64,000 nt of DNA from SXOA01 sp046153945 (lineage in GTDB: Bacteria; Planctomycetota; Planctomycetia; Pirellulales; Pirellulaceae), in contig JBJXFF010000039.1 of the NCBI GenBank assembly GCA_046153945.1, positions 11,678 through 75,677 on the forward strand, in the 5' to 3' direction. Under the pieces are notes generated by a model. The model made no database searches and had not been told where the DNA came from. It worked only from the letters and a program-made list of their open reading frames with translations. Made by a program: the position numbers and the translations under genes. Positions 56,797 through 64,000 of this stretch are shown here, in pieces (within the stretch, counting starts at the first letter, position 1; every line of letters starts with the position of its first letter).

Positions 56797-58419
56797 TCAT
56801 TTGCCGCCGTGACGGGGAACTGTGGATGTTTCATTGCCGGGAGCGGCGGCACCATGGGGCGCATCGTCTTTGCCAAGCGAAATGTCTTCTCGGACAATGC
56901 GAATGCGCTCGCCATCCTGGAGTGTTTCCCGGCCGTCAACGATCAGTCGGTCGCCAATCGACAGCCCGCTTAAAACTTCGATGAGCTCGCGGGAAATCGG
57001 CCGGCCGAGCTTTACTTTTTGCCGGCGAGCCGTCCCCTTGGCCAGATCAGCAACCCAGAAGCTCGACTCCTCGCCAGCACCCTCGATGAGCGCCGAAGGC
57101 GCGGCGATCCGCAGGGCCGCGCCACCTTCACCTTTGGGCTTCGCCGCCTCTGGCGGCGCGAGAAAGGTCACCTGGACCAACATGTCCGGTTTGATGACCG
57201 AGGGAGGCTTGTCAATCGCCACCTTGATCTGAAGTGTATTCTTCTGGATATCGGCGATGGACGTTGCCGTGATGACCTTGCCCGCGATGGGGGTCTTCAC
57301 CGCCGGGGTTTCAATCTGGACCGTCTGCCCGACGATCACCTGCGGCAAATCCTCCAATCGCACGTCGGCGCGCACTTGCAGCGACTGAGGGTCGTACATC
57401 GTGACGACCGTACTCGCGTCGGCCATTCCAGCGGGTGTGAGCCCCATCACCTTGGCGCCCGGCCTGGAAGTTAGGGCTAGGATTTTGCCGTCCATGGGCG
57501 CGCGAATCACCGCGCGTTCTAATCGCAATTTGGCTATGTCCAGCGCCGCTTCGGCCTGCGCGACTTGAGCCTTGGCACCCGCGATATTTGCCACGGCCTC
57601 GGCAGCGGCGCGCTGTTCGTCAACCTTCAGTTCCAATTGTCGCTGGAGCACGTCGCGCCGCTTGGTCAACGCCGTTTGCTCCCGCTTGAGTGCTTCCGTC
57701 TGGCGGCTGAATTCGTCGAGCTGGGCGACTGCGATTCTCAAGTCGCTCTGGGCACGCTGCACAGTAATAGCCGGCACGGAATCTTTCGCGGCCGTTTTCG
57801 TTTCCAATTCCTTCTCGGCGAGTGCCTTGCGTGATTTTCCCGCCTCGATTTGTGCCGGCAGACGGGCCAGGTCGGTTTCAACCTTCGAAAGCTGTGCGTC
57901 CGCGTCGGCTAGTTCGGCCAACCGCCCAATGGGATCGGCGAGGAGTTTTTGAGCCGCCTCCGCGGTTGCTTCTGCTGCTCCCAGTTGGGCCTGCCGCAAC
58001 GCCAGGTCAGCGTCGGCCTGCCGAATTGCCAGCTTGGCATCCTGGTCGATGAGATAAGCAACGGGCTGGCCCGCCTCAACTGACTGTCCCTCAATCACAG
58101 TCAGCCGCGCCACAATTCCCTCCGTGAGCGCACTGACGGTAATGGGGGTGGGTCGTGGCTCGACCCAGCCGGCAGCCTGAAAGAGCGGAGTATCCGCGGC
58201 TTGAGATTCTGAACGGGTCGCAATGACGGGTACAACGGTCACGGGCGTAGCCGGCAACAGCCGATCGCGCAGGGACCAACCCAGGAGGGCGGCTACGCCG
58301 ACCAAGAGCGTGGCCGGCACCACATAGCGAATCAATAGATTTCGCGGCCGTTTGACGTTCGCCATCGTACGCGGCGAACGGTCGACAGCGAGCTCTTGCA
58401 AATTGACTTGAGTGGACAT
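56797..58419 (-). CDS. Periplasmic adaptor (HlyD/MacA/RND membrane-fusion type)
   Basis: This 540-residue protein has one N-terminal span (LLIRYVVPATLLVGVAALLG). The barrel and lipoyl parts flank a coiled coil: TPITVSALTEGIVARLTVIE and GQSVEAGQPVAYLIDQDAK lead in, a long Ala/Gln/Glu-rich hairpin (about 120-290) forms the coil, and VIRAPMDGKILALTSRPGAK leads out. The beta-barrel part (VRADVRLEDLPQVIVGQTVQ) and membrane-proximal part (GLSIGDRLIVDGRETLQDGE) follow. The coil is longer than in MacA. It would bridge the ABC permeases to a TolC-type channel; one is encoded just upstream on the other strand. It overlaps neither neighbour and starts 9 bases after the lipoprotein stop. Confidence 0.9.
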   Translation of the reverse strand: MSTQVNLQELAVDRSPRTMANVKRPRNLLIRYVVPATLLVGVAALLGWSLRDRLLPATPVTVVPVIATRSESQAADTPLFQAAGWVEPRPTPITVSALTEGIVARLTVIEGQSVEAGQPVAYLIDQDAKLAIRQADADLALRQAQLGAAEATAEAAQKLLADPIGRLAELADADAQLSKVETDLARLPAQIEAGKSRKALAEKELETKTAAKDSVPAITVQRAQSDLRIAVAQLDEFSRQTEALKREQTALTKRRDVLQRQLELKVDEQRAAAEAVANIAGAKAQVAQAEAALDIAKLRLERAVIRAPMDGKILALTSRPGAKVMGLTPAGMADASTVVTMYDPQSLQVRADVRLEDLPQVIVGQTVQIETPAVKTPIAGKVITATSIADIQKNTLQIKVAIDKPPSVIKPDMLVQVTFLAPPEAAKPKGEGGAALRIAAPSALIEGAGEESSFWVADLAKGTARRQKVKLGRPISRELIEVLSGLSIGDRLIVDGRETLQDGERIRIVREDISLGKDDAPHGAAAPGNETSTVPRHGGK

Positions 58420-58428
58420 GGCAATCTC

Positions 58429-58953
58429 TTAGCGTTTTACGTAAATGCCACGGGCGAGAACGGTCAGGTTGCCCGCTTCATCCCGTTTGGCCTTGCCGCG
58501 GATGGTGACCCGCTGCAACTCCTTCACACCGAGCAACTGGCGAGCATCCGTGGCCAGAGTCTGCCCCGACTGATCCACGAATTTGATCGTCGCTTTGCAT
58601 TCAGCCAGGCGGTCGGTATCGCAGCAGTAGTCCCAAGGTGTTTTGCAGGTGTCCCCTTCAATCTCGCTACAGGGGACCAGGGACGGATCAACGATCAGGA
58701 AGGCGGCCCGGCCCTTGACCCACGGGTCAATATCGCCGCCGATCCGGCCCGTGATGGTCACATCGTCACCGTCCTTGGCGTCCTTGCGTGCTTCGATCAC
58801 GGTTTTGGCTTCGGCTGGCTCCTCCGAAAGTACATACCGCGCATCGGGGACAGCGGGCGCGGAGTTCGCGCCCGGTTTCGACAAATCGCCAGATGTGCCG
58901 CAACCCGCCAATCCGGCAGCAACGGCGATTAACGACAACAGCATGTAACGCAT
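58429..58953 (-). CDS. Small lipoprotein of the MacAB-like operon
   Basis: From ATG 58953, with AAAGGAG eight bases upstream, the protein has 174 residues. The leader MRYMLLSLIAVAAGLAGCG ends in a lipobox (LAGC, Cys18), so it should be lipid-anchored. The mature part is beta-rich: DGDDVTITGRIGGDIDPWVK, AAFLIVDPSLVPCSEIEGD, TCKTPWDYCCDTDRLAECKA (four or five Cys), TIKFVDQSGQTL and LQRVTIRGKAKRDEAGNLTV. This resembles an OB-fold domain. Function is unknown. Its place between permease and adaptor genes suggests that it serves the exporter. The cysteine cluster could bind metal or form disulfides. Upstream in-frame codons run through the preceding gap and permease end, so the ATG is secure. Confidence 0.8.
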   Translation of the reverse strand: MRYMLLSLIAVAAGLAGCGTSGDLSKPGANSAPAVPDARYVLSEEPAEAKTVIEARKDAKDGDDVTITGRIGGDIDPWVKGRAAFLIVDPSLVPCSEIEGDTCKTPWDYCCDTDRLAECKATIKFVDQSGQTLATDARQLLGVKELQRVTIRGKAKRDEAGNLTVLARGIYVKR

Positions 58954-58988
58954 GAATGACTCCTTTGAAAATAGATTGACAAACATAT

Positions 58989-60155
58989 TCAGATAGCTTT
59001 CAAGGCATCGACGACCGGCATTCGCAAGGCGCGCCACGCGGGGGGCAACGACCCGACGACGCCAATCGTCACTCCCGTAATCAAACCAACGATCAGGGCG
59101 GTGCTGTCCATCCGCAAGGTGAACGCTCCCATCGTGAACCGAACCGCGACGCCCTGCAACAAAACCAATCCAATCGCGGCTGCGACCAGCGACCCGGCCG
59201 AAGCCAGCAGCGTCCCCTCTTGCACGATGCTGAGGGCAATGGCCCGCCGCGAGAAGCCGAGCGTCTGCAGCATGGCCAGTTCTCGAACGCGCCCGACCAC
59301 AGCTCCGTACATCGTGTTCAGGCCCGCAAATACGCCGGCTCCCGCCACGAGCACCACGATCAGCCAGGCCACGGTTCTGACCGGCCCATAGTGCCGCTGA
59401 AGCGAGGCATAATAGGCGGTTTCGGGGGTCGCTTGCCATTCCAAATCGAGCCGCTCCTTGCAGAATTCGGACAGGTCGGCCAGGCCGGCGGGATCGGTGA
59501 CGGAAACGGCCACGAGGCTGAGGTCCTGCCGCTTCATGGCTTGCTGGAGATCCTCGAGAGGGCACCACAGCTCGGATTCCAGAGCCGAACCACCCGAGGC
59601 AAATTCTCCACAAACCGTCCACTCGCGGCTCTCAAAACGCAATTTCTGGCCTACCGCGAGGTCGGCAGAAGCGCGGCCCATCTTCGCCGCCGCCAGCCGG
59701 CCGACGAGCACCTCTCCTGCGCGAGGCCAGTGTCCCGAAATTAGCTGGAATCTTCGTCGCACGAGCGGTGCGGAAGGAGTAACGCCGCGGGCCAGCCCCA
59801 GGGCAGCTGCGGACTGACCCGGTGTATGGACTTCAGTCCCCAGGTATAGCTCCGGGGAGACGTAACGTTCGCCGAATCGCGCCTCAATGCGTCTTAAGCT
59901 TGCCGACAGCAAGGCCGGGCTTCGCCCCGGCATTGTCGAGTTTTCGATGTTCTCGGCAGCGCCGAGCGAATGCACAAGTACGACGAGCGGATCGCCGCTG
60001 ATGACGAGCGACGCTTCGAGTCCACGAACAAAGGAAACAACGACCAGCACGAGAAGTACGACCGTCCCCAGGCCGATCATCGTCAAAAAGCTCCGCCCAG
60101 GTCGTCGCAACAAATTGCGGACCCCATAATCCCAAGGTAGCGGGCGGAAGAACAT
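58989..60155 (-). CDS. ABC transporter permease (MacB/FtsX family), first of two
   Basis: From ATG 60155 this 388-residue protein begins MFFRPLPWDYGVRNLLRRPG, the usual N-terminus before the first span (FLTMIGLGTVVLLVLVVVSF). A large periplasmic domain (about 55-265) is followed by three spans: VAWLIVVLVAGAGVFAGLNT, LSIVQEGTLLASAGSLVAAA and LIVGLITGVTIGVVGSLPPA. The coupling motif is VGRVRELAMLQTLGFSRRAI. It ends ALRMPVVDALKAI, a family-typical close. Earlier in-frame codons lie in a region with no coding character. It is the first gene of the operon, 35 bases before the lipoprotein. It differs clearly from the second permease, so this is not a recent duplication. Confidence 0.88.
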   Translation of the reverse strand: MFFRPLPWDYGVRNLLRRPGRSFLTMIGLGTVVLLVLVVVSFVRGLEASLVISGDPLVVLVHSLGAAENIENSTMPGRSPALLSASLRRIEARFGERYVSPELYLGTEVHTPGQSAAALGLARGVTPSAPLVRRRFQLISGHWPRAGEVLVGRLAAAKMGRASADLAVGQKLRFESREWTVCGEFASGGSALESELWCPLEDLQQAMKRQDLSLVAVSVTDPAGLADLSEFCKERLDLEWQATPETAYYASLQRHYGPVRTVAWLIVVLVAGAGVFAGLNTMYGAVVGRVRELAMLQTLGFSRRAIALSIVQEGTLLASAGSLVAAAIGLVLLQGVAVRFTMGAFTLRMDSTALIVGLITGVTIGVVGSLPPAWRALRMPVVDALKAI

Positions 60156-60264
60156 GGTCGTGTACCGAAAGGCGCGGGCAACCGGAAATGTTCGCGCGCT
60201 AGAACGCCGCAAACAGGGTGAGCAAGAACGCGAGCCAACAGAACGGAGGCTCGCGAGGAGCGAC

Positions 60265-60738
60265 CTACAAGCGCAGAACTTGAGCGCGAGAGACTGGATC
60301 GTCAGGAGGTAAACGATCCCGCAGGGCGAAATCATGCGACGCCGGTGCCAGATGCAGACCACTGGAAGACGCCTCACCAGAAATCCAATTCACTACCGAA
60401 GCGTTGCCAACGAGGACGCAGCGAGAGGGATGGGAGAGTACCAACAGCTGCACGAATTTCTGGCAGTTGCACCGGTCGGAACCCGCCACATGATCTCCCG
60501 CACTTGGGGATGCTGCATCCGTTTGGGGGGCGCAACAGCAACACGCGGTGGAAGGCTGAGTTCCAGCAGCGCCAATGAGTGCAACGAGCGGCAGATGATC
60601 GGGGCAGTCAACACAGTAGTCGCCGTTGGGACATATACATCCCACCCGCGGCAGACCGCCGACGACACCCACCAGGCCACATAGGACCAGTGCTAGCGGG
60701 CAACTGAGGCAACGGGCATATTTCAAGGGAATCCTCAT
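60265..60738 (-). CDS. Cys-rich secreted small protein beside the exporter
   Basis: This 157-residue protein has a leader or lipoprotein-like N-terminus (KYARCLSCPLALVLCGLVGV). It then shows cysteine clusters: VGCICPNGDYCVDCPDH, STACCCCAPQTD and SDRCNCQKFVQLLVLS. The spacing (C-x-C, C-x2-C, CCCC, C-x-C) suggests metal binding, possibly copper or zinc, but no assay or named family backs this. The rest is low in structure. It runs toward the first permease gene, 110 bases upstream of it. It is divergent from the TolC-type gene, sharing a control region of about 145 bases. Similar Cys-rich proteins often accompany planctomycete metal efflux genes, as I recall; this is a memory-based comparison. 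Confidence 0.6.
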   Translation of the reverse strand: MRIPLKYARCLSCPLALVLCGLVGVVGGLPRVGCICPNGDYCVDCPDHLPLVALIGAAGTQPSTACCCCAPQTDAASPSAGDHVAGSDRCNCQKFVQLLVLSHPSRCVLVGNASVVNWISGEASSSGLHLAPASHDFALRDRLPPDDPVSRAQVLRL

Positions 60739-60822
60739 GTCTAGATCATTCTATCGCATACCTTTTGCTGGGAACAGCGCAAAACTCAGTCAAGATTGGC
60801 CGGTTAGGAAGGCTTTCTCGTG

Positions 60823-60839
60823 TATTCCGAATATTCCGA
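60823..60839. promoter_or_regulatory. Tandem TATTCCGA boxes with GAATATTC palindrome in divergent promoter region
   Basis: TATTCCGA occurs at 60823-60830 and 60832-60839, a 9-bp period. Their junction contains the palindrome GAATATTC (60829-60836). It lies between the Cys-rich gene and the TolC gene. It could be an operator for a local repressor, such as a metal sensor. Confidence 0.35.
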
Positions 60840-60883
60840 CTTAAACGGTTATGACGGCCGATACCGAAGTTGGAGGACTGTCC

Positions 60884-62272
60884 GTGTCAATTCGGCCCCG
60901 AAGTGCACTTTTGATCGCTCTGGAGCACGCAACTCCCTACCTCCTATCGTGGGGGTTTTTGGTGTTCGCGGTGGCGTCTGCGCAGTGTTTTTGTCCGCGG
61001 GCTGCGCACGGGCAACCAGCACCGCGGGGTGTGACGTTGCCCCAATCCAGAAGCAAGCCGGAGGCGCGCCAGCTAGAGCTATTACCGCCGCCCGTGGCAT
61101 TGGCGAATCGGGAGCTTGATCCCCTCTCCTTGGCCGATTTGCTGGCAATCGCCGAACAACACAGCCCGACTCTGTCCCAAGCTGCCGCCGAAATTGAAAT
61201 GGCCCAAGGGCATACTCGCCAGGCGGGACTCTATCCAAATCCTGTTGTGCAAGGGGGCGCGATGCAGTTAGGCGGGAGCGAGAGTCAATACTACGCCCAG
61301 TTGAGCCAGGAAATCGTGACTCACCATAAACTGAAACTCAGCCAGGCTGCCGCCGGCCAGCAGACGACCCAGGCCGAACTGCGCTTCGTGAGAGCCCGTT
61401 TCGAATTGCTGACCAGAGTACGCAAGGGCTATGCCGCGGTCGTGGCTGCCGACAAGCGGTCGCTGGCCTTAACGCAACTCGTGGAACTGGCCAGGAAATC
61501 ACAGCAGGCCGCCGACCGCTTGTTTCAGGCAGGCGAGGGAGCGCGACCGGACGCAATTATGTTTGACATTGAACTCGAAAAAGCGGAAGTGGCCCTGGAG
61601 AATGCCGAAGTGGCCGCCGTGGGAGCGCGGCGGCAATTATCGGCCATCATGGGAGTTCGCGATTTGCAACTTCATCAATTGACGGGTGAAATCGCGACGT
61701 CCTTTCAGCGACTGACGGAAGAAATCGTCGTTGACGACTACGTTCCGCAAAATGCGGACGTGCTGCTGGCGGAAGTGGAAGTGGAGAGGACTCGGCTGGT
61801 TGCTCGCCGAGCGGAAGTTGAGCCTCGTCCGAATGTGACGGTAACGGCCGGATACATGCAGCAAGTGACGGGAGTTCAGAATATGGCGATTCTGAATTTC
61901 TCGATGCCGATACCTGCCTGGAATAAAAACCAGGGGAATATACGAGCCGCTCGGGCGGATATTGGGCGGGCGATGGAGAACGTGAGGCAGTCGCAAAACG
62001 AGGTGGCCCGCCAAATGGCCGATGCGACTTCCCGGTTTCGGGCGGCCCAGCAACAAGTCGCTCGCTTCGAAAAACGGATACTTCCCAAGGCTCGCGACGG
62101 AGTGCGGCTCATTCAGCAGGGCTTTGACACAGGCGAATTCGACTTTCAGCGCCTCCTCCAGGCCCAGCGGACATTGGTCGAGGCAGACTTGGGGTACATC
62201 GGCGCACTCACCGAACAGTGGAACGCCGCCGCGGACCTCGCTGGTCTTGCCCAGCTCGAGTTTTTTCCGTGA
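60884..62272 (+). CDS. TolC-family outer-membrane efflux channel (CzcC/CusC-like)
   Basis: GTG 60884 is chosen because GGAGG lies seven bases upstream; ATG 60851 has no ribosome site. The 462-residue product has a signal peptide (LLSWGFLVFAVASAQCFCP). Repeats of the OEP family follow: LLAIAEQHSPTLSQAAAEIE, QAGLYPNPVVQGGAMQLGG, then a long helix, a second repeat with VEVERTRLVARRAEVEPRPN, VTVTAGYMQQVTG and SMPIPAWNKNQGNIRAARAD. Residues KARDGVRLIQQGFDTGEFDF are typical of CzcC-type channels. These trimers form the exit duct of tripartite pumps. No RND pump gene follows, so the nearby HlyD/ABC operon, read divergently, is the likely partner. The assignment to metal export is not proved. Confidence 0.88.
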   Translation: MSIRPRSALLIALEHATPYLLSWGFLVFAVASAQCFCPRAAHGQPAPRGVTLPQSRSKPEARQLELLPPPVALANRELDPLSLADLLAIAEQHSPTLSQAAAEIEMAQGHTRQAGLYPNPVVQGGAMQLGGSESQYYAQLSQEIVTHHKLKLSQAAAGQQTTQAELRFVRARFELLTRVRKGYAAVVAADKRSLALTQLVELARKSQQAADRLFQAGEGARPDAIMFDIELEKAEVALENAEVAAVGARRQLSAIMGVRDLQLHQLTGEIATSFQRLTEEIVVDDYVPQNADVLLAEVEVERTRLVARRAEVEPRPNVTVTAGYMQQVTGVQNMAILNFSMPIPAWNKNQGNIRAARADIGRAMENVRQSQNEVARQMADATSRFRAAQQQVARFEKRILPKARDGVRLIQQGFDTGEFDFQRLLQAQRTLVEADLGYIGALTEQWNAAADLAGLAQLEFFP

Positions 62273-62290
62273 GATCTTGGTGCGTATTGT

Positions 62291-63277
62291 CTAATACGTC
62301 GCAATCGGGTTCAGGGGAGAGCCCGTGCCGCCAGGTATGGCCAGCGGGGATGCAGTCAGCAGGAATTCCCATTGCTGCAGCTTTTCGGCGGTTTGGCTGA
62401 GGGCTTGCAGGTCGCAATTGTCGAAAATATGGACCCCCATGGCATGTAAAGTCAGCACATGAACCGGGAACTCGATCCCCTCAATGCCCGAGGGGATGAC
62501 ATCGCTGGCCCCATCGCTACCCAGCATGGCAATGTCGCGATCCTTGAGCCACTTGGCACACGAGACGTGCAGCCCCGCGGCTCCCTCTTTGTCGACACTC
62601 CAGGGGCCCTCCATTTCACGCCGTGCCCAGCGACCGGTATTGATAAAGATAACATCGCCACTGGTGACTTTGATTTTGGCGTGCTTTTCCCAGGCATCCA
62701 AATCTTCGGGGTAGATGGGTGTCCCCGGCTTCAGGTAACGAACGCCACGGAGCAACGGAATGTCAAACAGGATACCGCGGGTGAAGATCCCTTGCTTGAC
62801 GTTGCGGATCGATAGAACCTCAGCCCCCTTCGGCCCGATCTTCTCTTTGGAGAAGCCGTTGTAGACTTTTCCTTTGTAAAACAGGTGACACAAAGAATCC
62901 ATGTGCGTATGTGCGAAGCCGTGATAGTCCACGCTGAGCTTGTCGGTGGCCCATGCACCCGTGGTTCCGCGTCCGAACAGAACCATTTCATGCTGGAACG
63001 GCGAGCCATTATCGGGAGCGGCCTCCTTTTCCACATCGCGGGCGAGCGAGACCGAAATCCCTTTCTTCACCAGTTGCGCTGCCTGAACCCGCTTTTCCGG
63101 CGTGATCAGATTGAGGGCCCCGAGCTGATCGTCCTTCCCCCAGCGCCCCCAGTTGGAGAGTTCTTCCACCTGGCGCTCGACGTCAGCCTTGGTCATTTTG
63201 TGCTTGTCCTGCGCGACCAACGTTCCCGCAGTCCCGGCCGCGGCAATCATAAGTGCCAATAGCGGAATTCTGATCAT
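62291..63277 (-). CDS. Secreted cyclase-family (kynurenine formamidase-like) hydrolase
   Basis: From ATG 63277 (AGGAG about ten bases upstream) this 328-residue protein has a signal peptide (IRIPLLALMIAAAGTAGTLV). The body matches the cyclase/KynB-like family: SNWGRWGKDDQLGALNLITP, HGFAHTHMDSLCHLFYKG with the H-x-x-T-H-x-D metal motif in GFAHTHMDSLCH, and FPVHVLTLHAMGVHIFDNCD with late His and Glu-like ligands. Family members hydrolyse small amides or lactones using a divalent metal. Secretion is uncommon for kynurenine formamidase proper, so the substrate is probably different. It converges with the TolC gene, 18 bases apart. A short palindrome (CGTATT GTCT AATACG) overlaps the stop codon. 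Confidence 0.85.
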   Translation of the reverse strand: MIRIPLLALMIAAAGTAGTLVAQDKHKMTKADVERQVEELSNWGRWGKDDQLGALNLITPEKRVQAAQLVKKGISVSLARDVEKEAAPDNGSPFQHEMVLFGRGTTGAWATDKLSVDYHGFAHTHMDSLCHLFYKGKVYNGFSKEKIGPKGAEVLSIRNVKQGIFTRGILFDIPLLRGVRYLKPGTPIYPEDLDAWEKHAKIKVTSGDVIFINTGRWARREMEGPWSVDKEGAAGLHVSCAKWLKDRDIAMLGSDGASDVIPSGIEGIEFPVHVLTLHAMGVHIFDNCDLQALSQTAEKLQQWEFLLTASPLAIPGGTGSPLNPIATY

Positions 63278-63517
63278 GACAAGTTGCTCCTGGGAGAGAG
63301 AGTAGTGGAAAGGGGGGCTCAACTTGTCCCGACTATAACACAATCGTTTTGTTGCGCTTCACCGAAGGGACTTCCCAGCCGAGGTATCCGCCAGGATCAC
63401 ACCAGCCTGACCCGCAAGCGAAGGACAGCGCCGCCAGCAGAGCAATGGCAGTTCTTCCCCTGCTCCTCATCGCGAAGAGATATTGACGAGACAACCGACG
63501 TCACCCATCAACCGTGC

Positions 63518-63546
63518 TTTCCTTCGCTAGCGCGCCCGGCTGGTGT
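63518..63546 (+). repeat. 29-bp dispersed repeat, copy 3
   Basis: Starts TTTCCTTCGCTAGCGCG and ends GGCTGGTGT. It is closest to the copy at 54793-54821. The flanks (GTCACCCATCA here, GTCACTCGTCA there) also look related, so the true unit may be about 50 bp. Confidence 0.75.
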
Positions 63547-63674
63547 CGTTTGTGGACACTTAGTATTTCAGTGGCCTTTTGTATAATAGCAGATAGTCCG
63601 GAGCGGAGCTTCGGGCGTGGGCCAGGGAGGGTGTGATCTTTGAAAATCCGGTTGTGGCGAAGAGAGACTTGAGG

Positions 63675-63704
63675 GACTTACGTCGACGTGAATTGACGTA
63701 AGTC
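63675..63704. repeat. 10-bp inverted repeat GACTTACGTC / GACGTAAGTC
   Basis: Perfect arms at 63675-63684 and 63695-63704 flank a 10-base loop. It lies in front of the GANTC-rich stretch. It might be an operator or a terminator stem without T-tract. Confidence 0.55.
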
Positions 63705-63713
63705 GCTCAGGCA

Positions 63714-63872
63714 GATTCTCTTGCTGCTAGTGAGGAAACGTGAATCAAGAATCGGGGGTTCGGAGGCGGACGTGAATCAAACCGCTTTGCGTAAGTGTAT
63801 AAATATCAATTGCTTACAAATACTGATTCTTGCCGCGCACCGTGAAAACGAAAGGGTGTGAATCACTGAATC
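63714..63872 (+). repeat. GTGAATCA-rich stretch
   Basis: GANTC pentamers lie at 63714, 63742, 63749, 63774, 63825, 63860 and 63868. Several read GTGAATCA, as in the dispersed element at 4946-5286 and 28930-29288. Outside those units it does not align well with the element. Confidence 0.5.
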
Positions 63873-63927
63873 GAGTACGTGTTTAGCCTGCTTGCTTTTT
63901 GGGGATGATAGCACGAATGATTGGCGT

Positions 63928-64000
63928 ATGACGTTAGAAGAGGCTGTGGCGCGGATCGGGGAACTGGAGGGGCAGCTGAAGGCTGCGCTGGATCGGATTG
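63928..64000 (+). CDS. Start of a coiled-coil gene, possibly IS66-type transposase (cut by window end)
   Basis: Twenty-four codons are present: MTLEEAVARIGELEGQLKAA then LDRI. The heptad pattern resembles the short leucine-zipper-like N-terminus of IS66-family transposases, which usually begin with such a helix. Only the start can be read, so this is a suggestion. The repeat-rich stretch before it would suit the edge of a mobile element. No clear ribosome-binding site or terminal inverted repeat was found. Confidence 0.35.
   Translation, partial: MTLEEAVARIGELEGQLKAALDRI

Larger units (their letters stand above)
63278..63927. other. Non-coding repeat-rich gap
   Basis: No gene is seen. It contains the third 29-bp repeat copy, an isolated TATAAT (63582-63587), the inverted repeat GACTTACGTC/GACGTAAGTC, and a stretch rich in GAATC/GATTC. 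Confidence 0.65.

Noticed and set aside
60884..62272. Part of a complete Cus/Czc RND pump operon
   Set aside because: No CusA/CzcA-type pump or second adaptor follows; the next gene is a convergent cyclase-family hydrolase.
1..64000. tRNA or rRNA genes
   Set aside because: I saw no tRNA-like cloverleaf or conserved rRNA stretch in the gaps I read. A covariance-model scan would be needed to exclude a short tRNA.

Overview
ORGANISM. The window looks like chromosomal DNA of a flagellated planctomycete (Planctomycetota, Pirellula-like). The evidence is an ECF sigma factor beside a membrane Ser/Thr kinase, secreted proteins with a PERLECREVFA / LEHLERREVLA type N-terminal signature, a PVC-type cytochrome c/beta-propeller pair, the futalosine-pathway enzyme MqnD, and many intergenic palindromes. 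Most genes are GC-rich (about 60-65% in lines I counted). Three islands are clearly poorer in GC (40-53% in sampled lines): about 29.3-31.3 kb, 40.8-42.2 kb and 53.1-53.7 kb. LAYOUT. 0.1-4.9 kb (+): sigma factor, zinc-finger/kinase/PfpI receptor, and a secreted PfpI/cadherin/RTX protein. 5.4-22.6 kb (-): mqnD and a large flagellar block, transcribed flgF, flgG, flgA, flgH, flgI, flgJ(N), flgN, flgK, flgL, then csrA, flagellin, a PilZ gene, fliD and fliS. A near-consensus sigma-54 promoter precedes flgF. 22.9-26.5 kb (-): a LecA-like secreted protein and a secreted protein with five cadherin-like repeats. 26.8-40.3 kb (+): an operon-like envelope cluster (TPR-like protein, TolQ/ExbB, two ExbD, three large exported or membrane proteins). 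It is split after tolQ by about 3.8 kb carrying a GHKL ATPase, an HNH endonuclease and repeats. 40.35-43.2 kb: VOC protein, then a low-GC trio (transglutaminase-like protein, orphan RHS C-terminal protein, small membrane protein). 43.3-48.3 kb: PQQ-type propeller, DksA/TraR protein, CysH-type reductase with a good promoter, and two membrane proteins. 48.4-53.1 kb (+): SGNH/propeller/HEAT protein and its c-type cytochrome partner. 53.1-54.7 kb (-): unknown low-GC gene and a ferredoxin/metallo-beta-lactamase fusion. 54.9-62.3 kb: MacAB-like exporter operon with two permeases and a lipoprotein, a Cys-rich secreted protein, and a divergent TolC-type channel. 62.3-63.3 kb (-): cyclase-family hydrolase. 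63.3-64.0 kb: repeats and the first codons of a gene that may be an IS66-type transposase. HOW THE PARTS WORK TOGETHER. The flagellar block supplies rod, ring, hook-filament junction, cap and filament parts with their chaperones and CsrA, but no flgM or fliW is visible. The TolQ/ExbD cluster looks like a proton-driven envelope motor. The TolC protein probably completes the neighbouring MacAB-like exporter. The best candidate for an undescribed system is the GHKL ATPase plus HNH nuclease pair inserted in the TolQ/ExbD operon. Second is the transglutaminase/RHS-tip/small membrane protein trio. A roughly 350-bp intergenic element occurs twice in opposite orientation, at 4.9-5.3 kb and 28.9-29.3 kb. 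All functional calls come from reading the sequence; no database search was run.
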